64,000 nt of DNA. It comes from a virus. Below the pieces are notes generated by a model that searched no databases, was not told where the DNA came from, and was given only the letters and a program-made list of their open reading frames with translations. Both the position numbers and the translations under genes were made by a program. Of the stretch, positions 10,401 through 19,331 are shown in pieces. Location: positions 19,930-83,929 of IMG/VR virus record IMGVR_UViG_3300042881_003883; one strand, written 5' to 3'. Within the stretch, counting starts at the first letter, position 1; each line of letters begins with the position of its first letter.

Positions 10401-13400
10401 TTTGGAGAAACTTATCATCTTTACGTTTTACTGATAATAATGATTGGGATTATAATAGTTGGGCAGGATTAAAATTCATAAACGCATCTAAGAGAATTGT
10501 ATTGGGTGTAGGGGGTAATGTTTTTACAGCAAACTCAGCACAAACTGGTAACTTATTGTTGGATAGAATTGATACAATGTATTTATTCGATACAACTTAT
10601 TATTTAAACACCGGTACTTCAAACTTAAACTCATTAACATTAGCTGGTAATTTAGTAGCAGCTCAAGTTAATACTGGGCAAGGATTAACCGAAGTTCATT
10701 TGATGAACCAAAATGTTAGAACTACTGATAGTGTAACTTTTGCAAATATAACTGGTAATACAATTTATGTAGGTGGTGGCACTACATATTTTATTAATAA
10801 TGATATATCTCGATTAAATTATATAAATGCTAATGCTTTCGCACAAGAGCAAGGTAGTGTATTAAAAATAACATATCCAAATGGAGGTACATTAAATAAT
10901 AGTACATCATCCGTAACTGGAGCAATAAAGATACGACTTCCTCAATCGTGGACAAACACTATGATGGAGTTAAAAGTTCGTATTTACAATTATAGTGGAG
11001 ATACTTATTGGGAATACTCAATGGGTGGATATAATTATTCACCATCAACATCTTGGATTAATACAAATGCAAGTGTTGCTGGGGCAGCTGGGGCACCTGC
11101 ATATACTGTTAGATTTGCACATGATGGTACTTATTGTACAATATTCATCGGTGAATTAGCAACAACTTGGTCATACCCTAAAATAGTTGTTACTGAGTTT
11201 ATTGGTGGACATTCAAACTTCGCTGTATCTCAATGGGATGGTGATTGGGCTCTATCATTTGAAACAACATCATTTGGTACTGTAACATCCACTAAAACTC
11301 CAACATTAAGAACTGGTAATTTTATAGCAGATGGTACAATAAGTGGTACATCGATAGATACTGGACAAGGTTCAACTGAAGTTCATTTAATGAACCAAAA
11401 CATTCGTACAACGGATGATGTTACTTTTTCTACGATAAGAGGTACTAATTTTAGAGCATCAAACGCGTATTACTTAGGTGAAAATAATTTTTATCTTAAT
11501 TTAACAAATGGTGGTTGGTATTCTAATGTAAGGATTGCATCTGAAGTAGATATGAGGGCACCTATATTCTATGATACGGATAATACTGCATATTATACAA
11601 ATCCTGCTGGACTTTCTGTACTTAGCCATATCCAATTAGTAAATAACTGGGCTAACACTACTCCTAATGATGGTGCAATAAATATTAGAGGACAGTATCC
11701 ATCTATGACATTTAGAAATACTATATCCAATAATATGTGGTTAAGACATATGGATGGTAGTGGTGATATACAACATTATTTTGCATCTGGCGTTGATAGT
11801 ACTTCTTGGAGTATAAGACACTCAATGTTTACAAATGGTAGATTCTTCTCAGCTGAAAGCATGAGAACACCAATATTTTATGATTCAGATAATACCGCAT
11901 ACTATTTAGATGCAGCTAGTACTTCAAATATAAATGAAATAGTATCAGTAAGAGGGCAGTTTAGAAAAGCACAAACAAACAACAATTATACTACCGCTGC
12001 TTTATGGACTGAATCATATAGCACTACAACCACTGGTATTGCTTTTCACATTAGTGGTGTTGTTGGTAAGTATTTGGAAATGCGTACTGATGGTATTCTT
12101 TATTGGGAAAATGAAAAAGTTTGGACAGGTAGTACAGATGGTGCTGGTTCTGGATTAGATGCAGATTTATTAGATGGTCAACAAGGGACATATTATGACC
12201 ATAGAATATATACTTCTACTGGAAATATTGCTGGTTCTTTTTTAGGAGGACATTATTCATCTGGGGGAACTGAAAAACCTAACTCAGCTACATTCGGAGC
12301 TGGTAAGTTAAAGGTAGCCATGCTTAGTAACGGAAACCTTGGATTTGGTGGAAGTTGGAATGATGTTCTATGGATGTCAACTTATAATGGTGGTGATGTT
12401 AAACAAAGTTACGCAATTGTTGGAGATAAGTATGGTGATAACCTATGGTTCTCAAGACAAGCATTTGATTCTGCAACTTGGGGTACTGGTAGAAGATTGT
12501 GGCATAGTGGGGATACTACCATATCAACAACAGGTGATATGCGTTCTCCAATTTTCTATGATTCGGATGATACAACATATAGAATTGATGGAAATAGTAC
12601 ATCTGTTCTTAATAACTTAAATATTGCTGGAACTCTTACTGTAAATGGTACAATAAATTTAGGTAATGATTTCCAAATCGGTGATTATAAATATTTTGGA
12701 ATCAATAACTTAGGTGCATCTGCAACTCAAGCTAGAAGATTTGAAGTTGCACGAATTGGTATTGATTTTAATGATTGGAACTCTGTTGGTTTATTTGAAG
12801 TTGAACTTTCGGAAAATTACTACGATAAAGGTTTAAGAAAAAGATATATAGTTTCTTATGGATATGTTTCTGCAGCATCAGTTCAATTAGTTGAAGCAAA
12901 TGGTATAGGTTCAAATCACTTCCAAGTAACTATTGGTTCTGAAGTAGTTGTAAGTGGTGACCATAGATACATTCCTGTATATGTTGATGTTAGATATTAC
13001 TCATCAGTTGATGCTCTTATTAGAACTACACGAAGTATTACTACCAATACAAATAGTGCAATTGGTGCGGTTTATATTAACACATCACCTTCTGCAACTA
13101 ACATTTCCGATTTTACGGCAGATAGTATTGTATATCCAACTTCAGGTCAATTCGGTATTGCTGCACCAACATTCTACGATTCGGATAATACATCATATTA
13201 TATAGACCCATCTAATGGAGCAAATGGAATTTCTGCTAATTTACAGGGTAGAATTCAAGTTGGTACATTTAATAATTCTCAAACTAATACTGGTGAGGCT
13301 TGGATTGGTAGAGCATCTGATAGAGCAGCCGGTGTATTAACTGTACAATTAGGTGGTGGTGCAGGTAGATATTTAGAAGTAGTAGATAATGCTTGGACTA

Positions 13401-16400
13401 CTGTTGAGTTTAGTGTAAATGATAGTGGTGTTGCTACTGCAGCAGCAAGTTTTAGAGCACCTATATTCTATGATTCGAATAATACATCATATTATTTAGA
13501 CCCTACATCAACAACATCGTTAAGAACTGTTGGTAGTTGGAGAAGTGATTCATCTACATGGGATGGTGAATTTAGTGGTAAGATTCAATATCATTCTAAT
13601 AATTGGTATTTCCAAGCTGCTGGAGACTGGATTTGGAGAAATTCAGGTGGTAGTAACGTAATTTATGGTAACCAAAGTGGTGAATTGACTGCAACTGGGA
13701 ACATGCGTTCACCTATATTCTACGATTCTGATAATACTGGGTATTATACAAATCCAGCAGGAACATCTCGTATGAATGGAATTGCATTTGATGCAGCATC
13801 GCCTGTATATAGTGTAACCGCTGGAACATCATATCAACAACATTTTCAAATTAGAGAAGCAGGTGCTAGTGGTGCAAATGGTTCGGCCATTGCATACGCA
13901 CCATCAATTGGTTTCCATTGGAGTGGTGTAGTTGCATCCAATATTACAATGGAAGCAAGTGGTAGAATTTCAATAAGAAATAATCCGGGTACATCATATG
14001 AAAATTTGGTTGCTAACAATATGTACGCATATGCATTCTATGATGAAAATAATACTGGATATTACTTAGACCCTGCATCTACTTCTGTACTAAACGCAAT
14101 TAGATTGGGTACATCTGCAAATAATTCTACATTATCTGGAGCTGGTGATTGGGGTGTTAGATTTACTACAGACGTTGGATACATACAAATAGGACCTGCA
14201 AATAGTTCATATGCTCATATCTATACGGATAGAGGTAATTTCTATATGAACGTAAATGACCTTTATCTAAATGGAAACCTTGTACCCGCATTTGGATATA
14301 ATAGAGGTAGTGGTAACTTATTTGCAGCAATTTATTATGATGCAAATAATACTAATTATTATATAGATGGAGCATCAACATCAAACCTAAATGATTTACA
14401 AACTGCGGGAAGAGTTGTAATTGGTGGTAACTTTAGTAATAACGCATACAATTCAGTAGGTTCTGCTAGATTACATTTTGGAGGAGGTAACTCTGATGCA
14501 AATGATAACTATTACATAGGTACTAATATAGAAGGTTATGGTGGTTCATATACTAAATTAGATTTAAGATGGCATACTGGTATCCGTATGGGTGCACAAC
14601 CTGGATATGGTGGTATTCGTTTTTATGATACTGAAGATTTAGGTACGCTTATATTCTCAATTGGTACTGGTGATGCACATGTTAGGGTAACTAATAATTT
14701 ATATGTAAATGGATACACTTATTTAGGAAATGGTAACGCTGATGAAACTCATATTAATGATACTTTAAGAGTTGGTGCAACCGATAGTGGTGATTCTCAT
14801 TTCTATTTTGGAGAAGATTCATCATCTTGGTATGGTGACCATTGGTATTGGGATTCTGGATATAATGTTTATAGATATAGTAGATTCGCTGGAACTGATT
14901 CCCTAATTCACTACCATGATACGAGAGATACTACTAGAATTACATATGCTAGAAATATTGTATTTGATGATTTCGGAAAAGGTATAGTTGGTAACTATTC
15001 AGCAGAGAGATTACAATTGGTATTTGCTATGGGTGATTCATACAAACCAAATACGGCAGGTACATCAACGGCAAATATGTATGGTATTGGTTGGTCACAT
15101 CCAAACGCAGGTGGATTAGGTGGAGCTAATAATCTTAATGACCACGGTTTATTGATTATCAATAATGGTACATTTAGAGCAGCAATTTCATCTAGAATTG
15201 TGGCATCTGAAGAAGTAAGAGGTACATTATTTAGAGATTACAATGATAGTGGGTATTATTTAGACCCTAATACAACTGGAATTTCTTTAAGAATAGGTGG
15301 AACTGTTCATTCAGGTGGAGCATTTAGTAGTGATGGTTATTCATCATCATCACCAAACGTTGTGACACGAATAACTGCACCACAAGGAGCAGCATTTTCA
15401 TCAGATGGTTCTACTGGAGCTATTAGAATTAAATTACCATTTAGGGGAAATAACCCTATGTGGACTATGAAGGTTCGAATTTATAATTACTCTACTAACC
15501 AAACATCAGAATATCTATTAGGTAATTATGCTTATGACCAAGGTGGTTATAACTCATCTGCTACTTTTATAGGTGGAGCAAGTGCAACTGCACATACTGT
15601 AAGATTTGGTAATCAGGACGGAGTTGATTGTGTTTGGATAGGTGAAACAAATACTGGATGGAGTTATCCGGTAGTTAGTGTTATTGATTTTACATCTGGA
15701 TTTAGAAGTTCAAACGCTGATTCACAATCTAGAAATTGGAATATAGCAGTAGTAACATCATTTGGTACAGTCCAAACTGCAATAACGCCTGAAATTAGAT
15801 TATCTAATACATACGCTCCTACATTTAGAGCTGATACGGATATGAGGGCACCAATTTATTATGATACCAACACTGCGTATTATATAAATGGTGATGGTGC
15901 ATCAAACCTAAATACTCTACAAACTTATTCATATCAAGGTAATGGTAACGTAGGTGGAACTGGAAACGCATCTTGGCATCCATCTGGTATCTATTCAGCT
16001 GGTTATAACTGGTTGTATGGTGGTATCAATATGAATGGTGGCACATTAGATGGAGCAGGTCCAATTTATGGTACTATATATTATGATAGAAATGATTCAG
16101 GATATTATGCAGACCCTGCATCAACATCTAATTTTTATAATTTAAATTTAACTGGAGCTAAACATACCTACCTTACTATAAACCCTGGTAACGGATGGGA
16201 AGCAATGGTTCGTTATATTGGTGGTAGTGGTAGTAGTTGGTATGTTGGTAAACGTACATCAACTCAATTGTTAGGTAGTACTGATGCATTCCATATGTAT
16301 TCTGAAACTGCCGGTAGAACAGTTGGTGGATATGATACTGCTGGTAATCATTACGCATATGGTTCATCAAGAGCTACTATATTCTATGATATAGATGATA

Positions 16401-19204
16401 CTACATATTATATGAACCCCAATAGTAACACTTACTTATATGGTACATTTCAAGTAAATGGTGGACATGGGGATTCTCAAATTGGAGTTAGATTATTGTC
16501 TGGAAACAATGGTGCTGGTGCAGGTGAAATTAATTTAAGAATGTGGGTATCTGAACCTGGTGTAACGTGGAACTGGGGTGGATTTGGATATAACGTAACT
16601 AATAATAATGGTTCACCAAACGGATTTGGTAGAATAAATACCGCACACGGACAGGCATATATGAGATTTAGTGATGGTGGTGATTTGTATTTCTATAATA
16701 CAAATACATCTGGTACTAGAGTTACTAATATGGAAATGTATCCAAATAATACCGTATTATTTAACAACTACGCTACGGGTGGTAACTCATTAAGAGCACC
16801 AATATTTTATGATTCGGATAATACGGGATACTATGGTGATTTTGCATCAACATCTCGTATAAACGCTATTAATTATGATAATTTATATTGGGCGGGAGAT
16901 ACGAGTTATGGTTTCATTGGTAGAAACGTATATGCTGATACTGTAAATGGTAGAGGTAGTGACCCGTTAGAATTAAACTATTATGATGGTGGTGATGTTT
17001 ACATTGGACCTGGTGGTGGTAATAAAAATTTAAGAGCTAATCTTTACTATGATTATGCAAATACTGCATATTATTTAGACCCTAATGGAACTGCTAGATT
17101 ATCATATGTAGTAGCAAATGGTGGTATCCGAATTGATGGAAATGAAAACCTTTACTTAGATAACAACTATGGACAATCAATTGTAGGTGTTTATACATCT
17201 GTTAGATATCAGGGTATATTTGCAATGGGTAATGCATATAAATTAGCAATTGATGGTACTGGTACTGGTAACTTATATGGATTATCTTGGTCACATCCTA
17301 ATGCTGGAGGACAAGCTGGATTCTTAAATGACCACGGTTTATTGGTAATGAACTATGGTACAACTTTTGCGGCAATATCATCACGTGGTTGGTTCAGAAC
17401 TTCAGTTCAGGCACCTATATTCTATGATAATGATGATACTGGATACTATGGTAATTATGCAGGTGATAGAAGCACCAGCGTTAATGGATTTACCGCAAGA
17501 ACAGTAGAAGGAACCAAAGGAACATGGAAATACAATATCCCAAGATTTATTCATACGGGCGACTCTAATTATTGGGTTGGAAGTATGGGTTGGGGTACAA
17601 CTGACTTCAACACTATGATGACATGGGGTAGTGGATTCATTGATTCTTGGTCAAACCCATCAAATCAACCATCTGGTACTTCACATTGGGTAGGTACTCA
17701 AGCATATCACTACACCAATGCATACAATAGTGCATATGGTTGGCAGTTGGTAGGTGGTCCAATTGGAAATTTACGATTCCGTCAATCTTGGCCAAATGCT
17801 GGTACTTGGAGAACTGTACCTATGCTTGATGTGAATGATGGAAATAGTGGAGCAATGTATGCTGGAATTTATTATGATTCGGCTGATAGTGCATATTATG
17901 CAGACCCAGCATCAACATCTCGTTTAAATATAACTAAGACTGCATTAAAAGCTCATAATGATATGAGTGGTTATGGAGAAGGAAACTGGGTTTCAGATTT
18001 CAATCGAACTCCAATAAGTTCATTTACGTTTGGTGAAGATAAATATAATGGTGGTCCATCTGGAACTTGGTGGTTCCAGGTAAATATGAGACATGCAAAC
18101 TCAAGTAACTATTGGGGAACTCAATTGGCATATGGATGGGAAGATAATGCAAATGAAATTTATCAAAGAAATATTACCGGAGGAAGTTTCAGCGGATGGG
18201 TTAGATATCTAAATTCAAACAACTATTCTGGTTATTCAAATTTCGGAACAGGTACAGTTTATGGTGGTATATATTACGATGGTAATAACTCTGGATACTA
18301 TGGTGATTTTGCATCAACATCTCGTTTCAATACAACCATAACTGATACAACATACTTCGGTTCAGATACTAATAAAGGTAGAGCACAGGGATATGGTACT
18401 TGGTCAAATTCATTCCATAAAACGGCATACATGTCATTTGACTGGAACGCGAATTATGACACTTATTCAAATCATGGTATCGCATCTACTGATTTAAATG
18501 GTTCGTTTAGTGATTCGATGAGTATTAACTCATTTAATGATATCAACTTAAGATTAGATTCAAATGATAATAATGCAAACTCATATGTAAGAATACATGA
18601 TAATACTACTGGCCAGTCAGTTTCCGTAGCATATATCGGACGAGAGAGTGGTAACCCTATTGCATATTTCAATAATAGAGTATATGGTAACGTATATTAC
18701 CACAACAGTGATACTGCATATTATTTGGCTCCGAATGGTACTTCCAGATTGAATAGAACAAACTATGATTATGTTTATTCTTATAACTGGGTTTACGCAC
18801 AGGGTGATGTTATTGCATACTACTCTGATGAAAGATTAAAAACTAAAGTTGGTTCTATTGAAAACGCTTTAGATAAAATCTCTAAATTGAATGGATTCTA
18901 TTATGTTGAAAATGATTTAGCAAAATCATTCGGATACAAAAACGAAAAAAGACAATTAGGTTTATCAGCACAAGAAGTACAAGAAGTTTTACCTGAAATT
19001 GTGACATTAGCACCATTTGATACGGAAACTGATAAAAATAATAATATTGTAGGTTCCAAATCTGGAGAAGATTACTTAACTGTAAACTACGCTAAAGTAG
19101 TTCCTCTTTTAGTTGAAGGTATTAAAGAACAAACCGAAATAATCAATTCTCAGCAAAAACAAATTGATGAATTAAAAGAAATGATTAAATCTTTGATAAA
19201 ATAA
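7421..19204 (+). CDS. Giant tail fibre protein with C-terminal S74 intramolecular chaperone
   Basis: 3,927 residues. Order of parts: an N-terminal beta region with SGSFSGDGSNLT-type motifs; a Gly-X-Y block at about 8310-9865; three copies of TGQGxTEVHLMNQNxRT (near 10243, 10675 and 11362); about 18 copies of a (P/x)IFYDSDNTxYYxDPASTS-like motif between 11558 and 18756, separated by varied beta-rich segments; and a C-terminal peptidase S74 domain. The S74 domain starts at SDERLK (Ser3802, codon at 18824) and continues with LGLSAQEVQEVLPEIV and DYLTVNYAKVVPLLVEGIKEQ, ending in a coiled coil. S74 domains trimerise the fibre and then cut themselves off before the Ser of SDxRLK. I infer a long trimeric adhesion fibre whose last ~126 residues are removed. 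This protein alone fills 18% of the window. Confidence 0.9.
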   Translation: MKYAGKNPNGINQVSQSLLSVDVNGVQQLTVSTASLDINTKLSVTNGVLASSYTGSAFSGSKFVGSQFSGSFSGSFSGDGSNLTKIPFEGLTADAQSKIQSGDGTARISNNKLSINVNTDITGSLLTTGTVSASFLAGDGSNITNISAASIGDINRLKSGSATATISPNKGLEVNVGIVTEKYLGVSGSAQIAGNLNVDGTTTLKSLNVAGTITATELKTTYISSSIIFSSGSNKFGDQSSDTHEFTGSLRVKDTIQIPSYTSNPVSGKVGEIYYNTSDTNIYRWTGLIWEPAAGTAGTSGTSGTSGTSGTSGTSGTSGTSGSSGSSGASGSSGSSGSSGSSGTSGTSGTSGSGGTSGSGGSSGTSGSSGTRGTSGSSGTSGTSGTSGSSGSSGSSGTSGTSGTSGTSGSSGSSGFGSSGTSGSGGTSGTSGTRGTSGSSGTSGSSGTSGSSGISGSSGTSATSGSGGTSATSGSSGSSGSSGTSGSSGSSGTSGTSGTRGTSGTSGTSGTSGISGSSGSSGSSGTSGTSGISGSSGSSGSSGSSGTSGTSGTRGTSGTSGIDGVVGDGGTSGSSGSSGSSGTSGSSGSSGTSGTSGSSGTNSTAGTGGTSGSSGSSGSSGTSGTSGTSGSSGTSGSSGSSGTSGSSGSSGTSGTSGTSGINGLIGSSGTGGTAGTGGTSGSSGSSGTSGTSGTSGTSGTSGTSGTRGTAGSGGSSGSSGSSGTSGTSGTSGSSGSSGTSGTSGSSGTSGTSGSSGTSGTRGTAGSGGSSGTSGSSGTSGSSGTSGSSGSSGTSGTSGTSGTSGTSGSSGTSGSSGVLALTGTTDNGVITLNGTAPNATVESNLRFDGTTLAVTGNATISGDLTVSGTTTYINTTTLNVGDNIITLNADIGAATAPTENAGIEVKRGNAATKQFYWNESTDRWYADSDLQSAGNLYGTQIDTGQGLTEVHLMNQNVRTSDTITFARLNLTTTGNDYYFAANGLTMTSISTGETIWRNLSSLRFTDNNDWDYNSWAGLKFINASKRIVLGVGGNVFTANSAQTGNLLLDRIDTMYLFDTTYYLNTGTSNLNSLTLAGNLVAAQVNTGQGLTEVHLMNQNVRTTDSVTFANITGNTIYVGGGTTYFINNDISRLNYINANAFAQEQGSVLKITYPNGGTLNNSTSSVTGAIKIRLPQSWTNTMMELKVRIYNYSGDTYWEYSMGGYNYSPSTSWINTNASVAGAAGAPAYTVRFAHDGTYCTIFIGELATTWSYPKIVVTEFIGGHSNFAVSQWDGDWALSFETTSFGTVTSTKTPTLRTGNFIADGTISGTSIDTGQGSTEVHLMNQNIRTTDDVTFSTIRGTNFRASNAYYLGENNFYLNLTNGGWYSNVRIASEVDMRAPIFYDTDNTAYYTNPAGLSVLSHIQLVNNWANTTPNDGAINIRGQYPSMTFRNTISNNMWLRHMDGSGDIQHYFASGVDSTSWSIRHSMFTNGRFFSAESMRTPIFYDSDNTAYYLDAASTSNINEIVSVRGQFRKAQTNNNYTTAALWTESYSTTTTGIAFHISGVVGKYLEMRTDGILYWENEKVWTGSTDGAGSGLDADLLDGQQGTYYDHRIYTSTGNIAGSFLGGHYSSGGTEKPNSATFGAGKLKVAMLSNGNLGFGGSWNDVLWMSTYNGGDVKQSYAIVGDKYGDNLWFSRQAFDSATWGTGRRLWHSGDTTISTTGDMRSPIFYDSDDTTYRIDGNSTSVLNNLNIAGTLTVNGTINLGNDFQIGDYKYFGINNLGASATQARRFEVARIGIDFNDWNSVGLFEVELSENYYDKGLRKRYIVSYGYVSAASVQLVEANGIGSNHFQVTIGSEVVVSGDHRYIPVYVDVRYYSSVDALIRTTRSITTNTNSAIGAVYINTSPSATNISDFTADSIVYPTSGQFGIAAPTFYDSDNTSYYIDPSNGANGISANLQGRIQVGTFNNSQTNTGEAWIGRASDRAAGVLTVQLGGGAGRYLEVVDNAWTTVEFSVNDSGVATAAASFRAPIFYDSNNTSYYLDPTSTTSLRTVGSWRSDSSTWDGEFSGKIQYHSNNWYFQAAGDWIWRNSGGSNVIYGNQSGELTATGNMRSPIFYDSDNTGYYTNPAGTSRMNGIAFDAASPVYSVTAGTSYQQHFQIREAGASGANGSAIAYAPSIGFHWSGVVASNITMEASGRISIRNNPGTSYENLVANNMYAYAFYDENNTGYYLDPASTSVLNAIRLGTSANNSTLSGAGDWGVRFTTDVGYIQIGPANSSYAHIYTDRGNFYMNVNDLYLNGNLVPAFGYNRGSGNLFAAIYYDANNTNYYIDGASTSNLNDLQTAGRVVIGGNFSNNAYNSVGSARLHFGGGNSDANDNYYIGTNIEGYGGSYTKLDLRWHTGIRMGAQPGYGGIRFYDTEDLGTLIFSIGTGDAHVRVTNNLYVNGYTYLGNGNADETHINDTLRVGATDSGDSHFYFGEDSSSWYGDHWYWDSGYNVYRYSRFAGTDSLIHYHDTRDTTRITYARNIVFDDFGKGIVGNYSAERLQLVFAMGDSYKPNTAGTSTANMYGIGWSHPNAGGLGGANNLNDHGLLIINNGTFRAAISSRIVASEEVRGTLFRDYNDSGYYLDPNTTGISLRIGGTVHSGGAFSSDGYSSSSPNVVTRITAPQGAAFSSDGSTGAIRIKLPFRGNNPMWTMKVRIYNYSTNQTSEYLLGNYAYDQGGYNSSATFIGGASATAHTVRFGNQDGVDCVWIGETNTGWSYPVVSVIDFTSGFRSSNADSQSRNWNIAVVTSFGTVQTAITPEIRLSNTYAPTFRADTDMRAPIYYDTNTAYYINGDGASNLNTLQTYSYQGNGNVGGTGNASWHPSGIYSAGYNWLYGGINMNGGTLDGAGPIYGTIYYDRNDSGYYADPASTSNFYNLNLTGAKHTYLTINPGNGWEAMVRYIGGSGSSWYVGKRTSTQLLGSTDAFHMYSETAGRTVGGYDTAGNHYAYGSSRATIFYDIDDTTYYMNPNSNTYLYGTFQVNGGHGDSQIGVRLLSGNNGAGAGEINLRMWVSEPGVTWNWGGFGYNVTNNNGSPNGFGRINTAHGQAYMRFSDGGDLYFYNTNTSGTRVTNMEMYPNNTVLFNNYATGGNSLRAPIFYDSDNTGYYGDFASTSRINAINYDNLYWAGDTSYGFIGRNVYADTVNGRGSDPLELNYYDGGDVYIGPGGGNKNLRANLYYDYANTAYYLDPNGTARLSYVVANGGIRIDGNENLYLDNNYGQSIVGVYTSVRYQGIFAMGNAYKLAIDGTGTGNLYGLSWSHPNAGGQAGFLNDHGLLVMNYGTTFAAISSRGWFRTSVQAPIFYDNDDTGYYGNYAGDRSTSVNGFTARTVEGTKGTWKYNIPRFIHTGDSNYWVGSMGWGTTDFNTMMTWGSGFIDSWSNPSNQPSGTSHWVGTQAYHYTNAYNSAYGWQLVGGPIGNLRFRQSWPNAGTWRTVPMLDVNDGNSGAMYAGIYYDSADSAYYADPASTSRLNITKTALKAHNDMSGYGEGNWVSDFNRTPISSFTFGEDKYNGGPSGTWWFQVNMRHANSSNYWGTQLAYGWEDNANEIYQRNITGGSFSGWVRYLNSNNYSGYSNFGTGTVYGGIYYDGNNSGYYGDFASTSRFNTTITDTTYFGSDTNKGRAQGYGTWSNSFHKTAYMSFDWNANYDTYSNHGIASTDLNGSFSDSMSINSFNDINLRLDSNDNNANSYVRIHDNTTGQSVSVAYIGRESGNPIAYFNNRVYGNVYYHNSDTAYYLAPNGTSRLNRTNYDYVYSYNWVYAQGDVIAYYSDERLKTKVGSIENALDKISKLNGFYYVENDLAKSFGYKNEKRQLGLSAQEVQEVLPEIVTLAPFDTETDKNNNIVGSKSGEDYLTVNYAKVVPLLVEGIKEQTEIINSQQKQIDELKEMIKSLIK
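8310..9865 (+). repeat. Gly-X-Y coding repeat in the giant fibre
   Basis: Roughly 500 codons of GTS, GSS, GSG and GTR triplets with a few interruptions (GIDGVVGDGG, GINGLIGSSG, GTNSTAGTGG). Composition matches the two blocks in the first fibre, suggesting spread by recombination between the genes. Ser and Thr codons are mixed in the same way. Confidence 0.88.
11558..18756 (+). repeat. Degenerate FYDSDNT-YY-DPASTS repeats in the giant fibre
   Basis: About 18 copies of an approximately 20-residue motif with core (F/Y)YD..(N/D)(T/S).YY.(D/N), often followed by PASTS or PNGTS. Spacing is irregular, roughly 70-200 residues, with unrelated beta-rich segments between. The motif probably marks the joints between shaft and knob domains. 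Confidence 0.8.
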
Positions 19205-19208
19205 TTGA

Positions 19209-19216
19209 TATTTATA
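19209..19216 (+). promoter_or_regulatory. TATTTATA match just after the fibre stop
   Basis: A perfect match to the putative late motif, but the terminator-like hairpin follows at once, so it may be a chance match or a short-transcript start. Confidence 0.2.
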
Positions 19217-19225
19217 TAAAAGAAG

Positions 19226-19273
19226 AAAAACTCCCAATCATACAACCAAAATTTATGTTTTGGGATTTTTCTT
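19226..19273 (+). terminator. Probable terminator after the giant fibre
   Basis: AAAAA-c-TCCCAA pairs with TTGGGATTTTT, with an inner CCAAAA/TTTTGG stem and T-rich 3' flank. It lies between the fibre stop at 19204 and the sheath promoter. Confidence 0.6.
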
Positions 19274-19275
19274 TA

Positions 19276-19283
19276 TATTTATA
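19276..19283 (+). promoter_or_regulatory. Putative late promoter of the sheath-tube unit
   Basis: TATTTATA within TTTATATTTATATG, just after the terminator and 48 bases before the sheath start codon. Confidence 0.55.
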
Positions 19284-19318
19284 TGTGTATTTGATATTAT
19301 AATCAAACTAAACTTATT

Positions 19319-19322
19319 GGAG
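19319..19322 (+). promoter_or_regulatory. Shine-Dalgarno-like GGAG before the sheath gene
   Basis: GGAG with 9 bases to the ATG at 19332. Most other genes in the window have only A/T-rich leaders, so a purine-rich site here stands out and confirms the start. Confidence 0.5.
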
Positions 19323-19331
19323 AAATAAAAT

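Noticed and set aside
12339-13205. Short alternate-frame open frames within the giant fibre
   Set aside because: They overlap fully with a well-supported coding frame and have no recognisable protein content.
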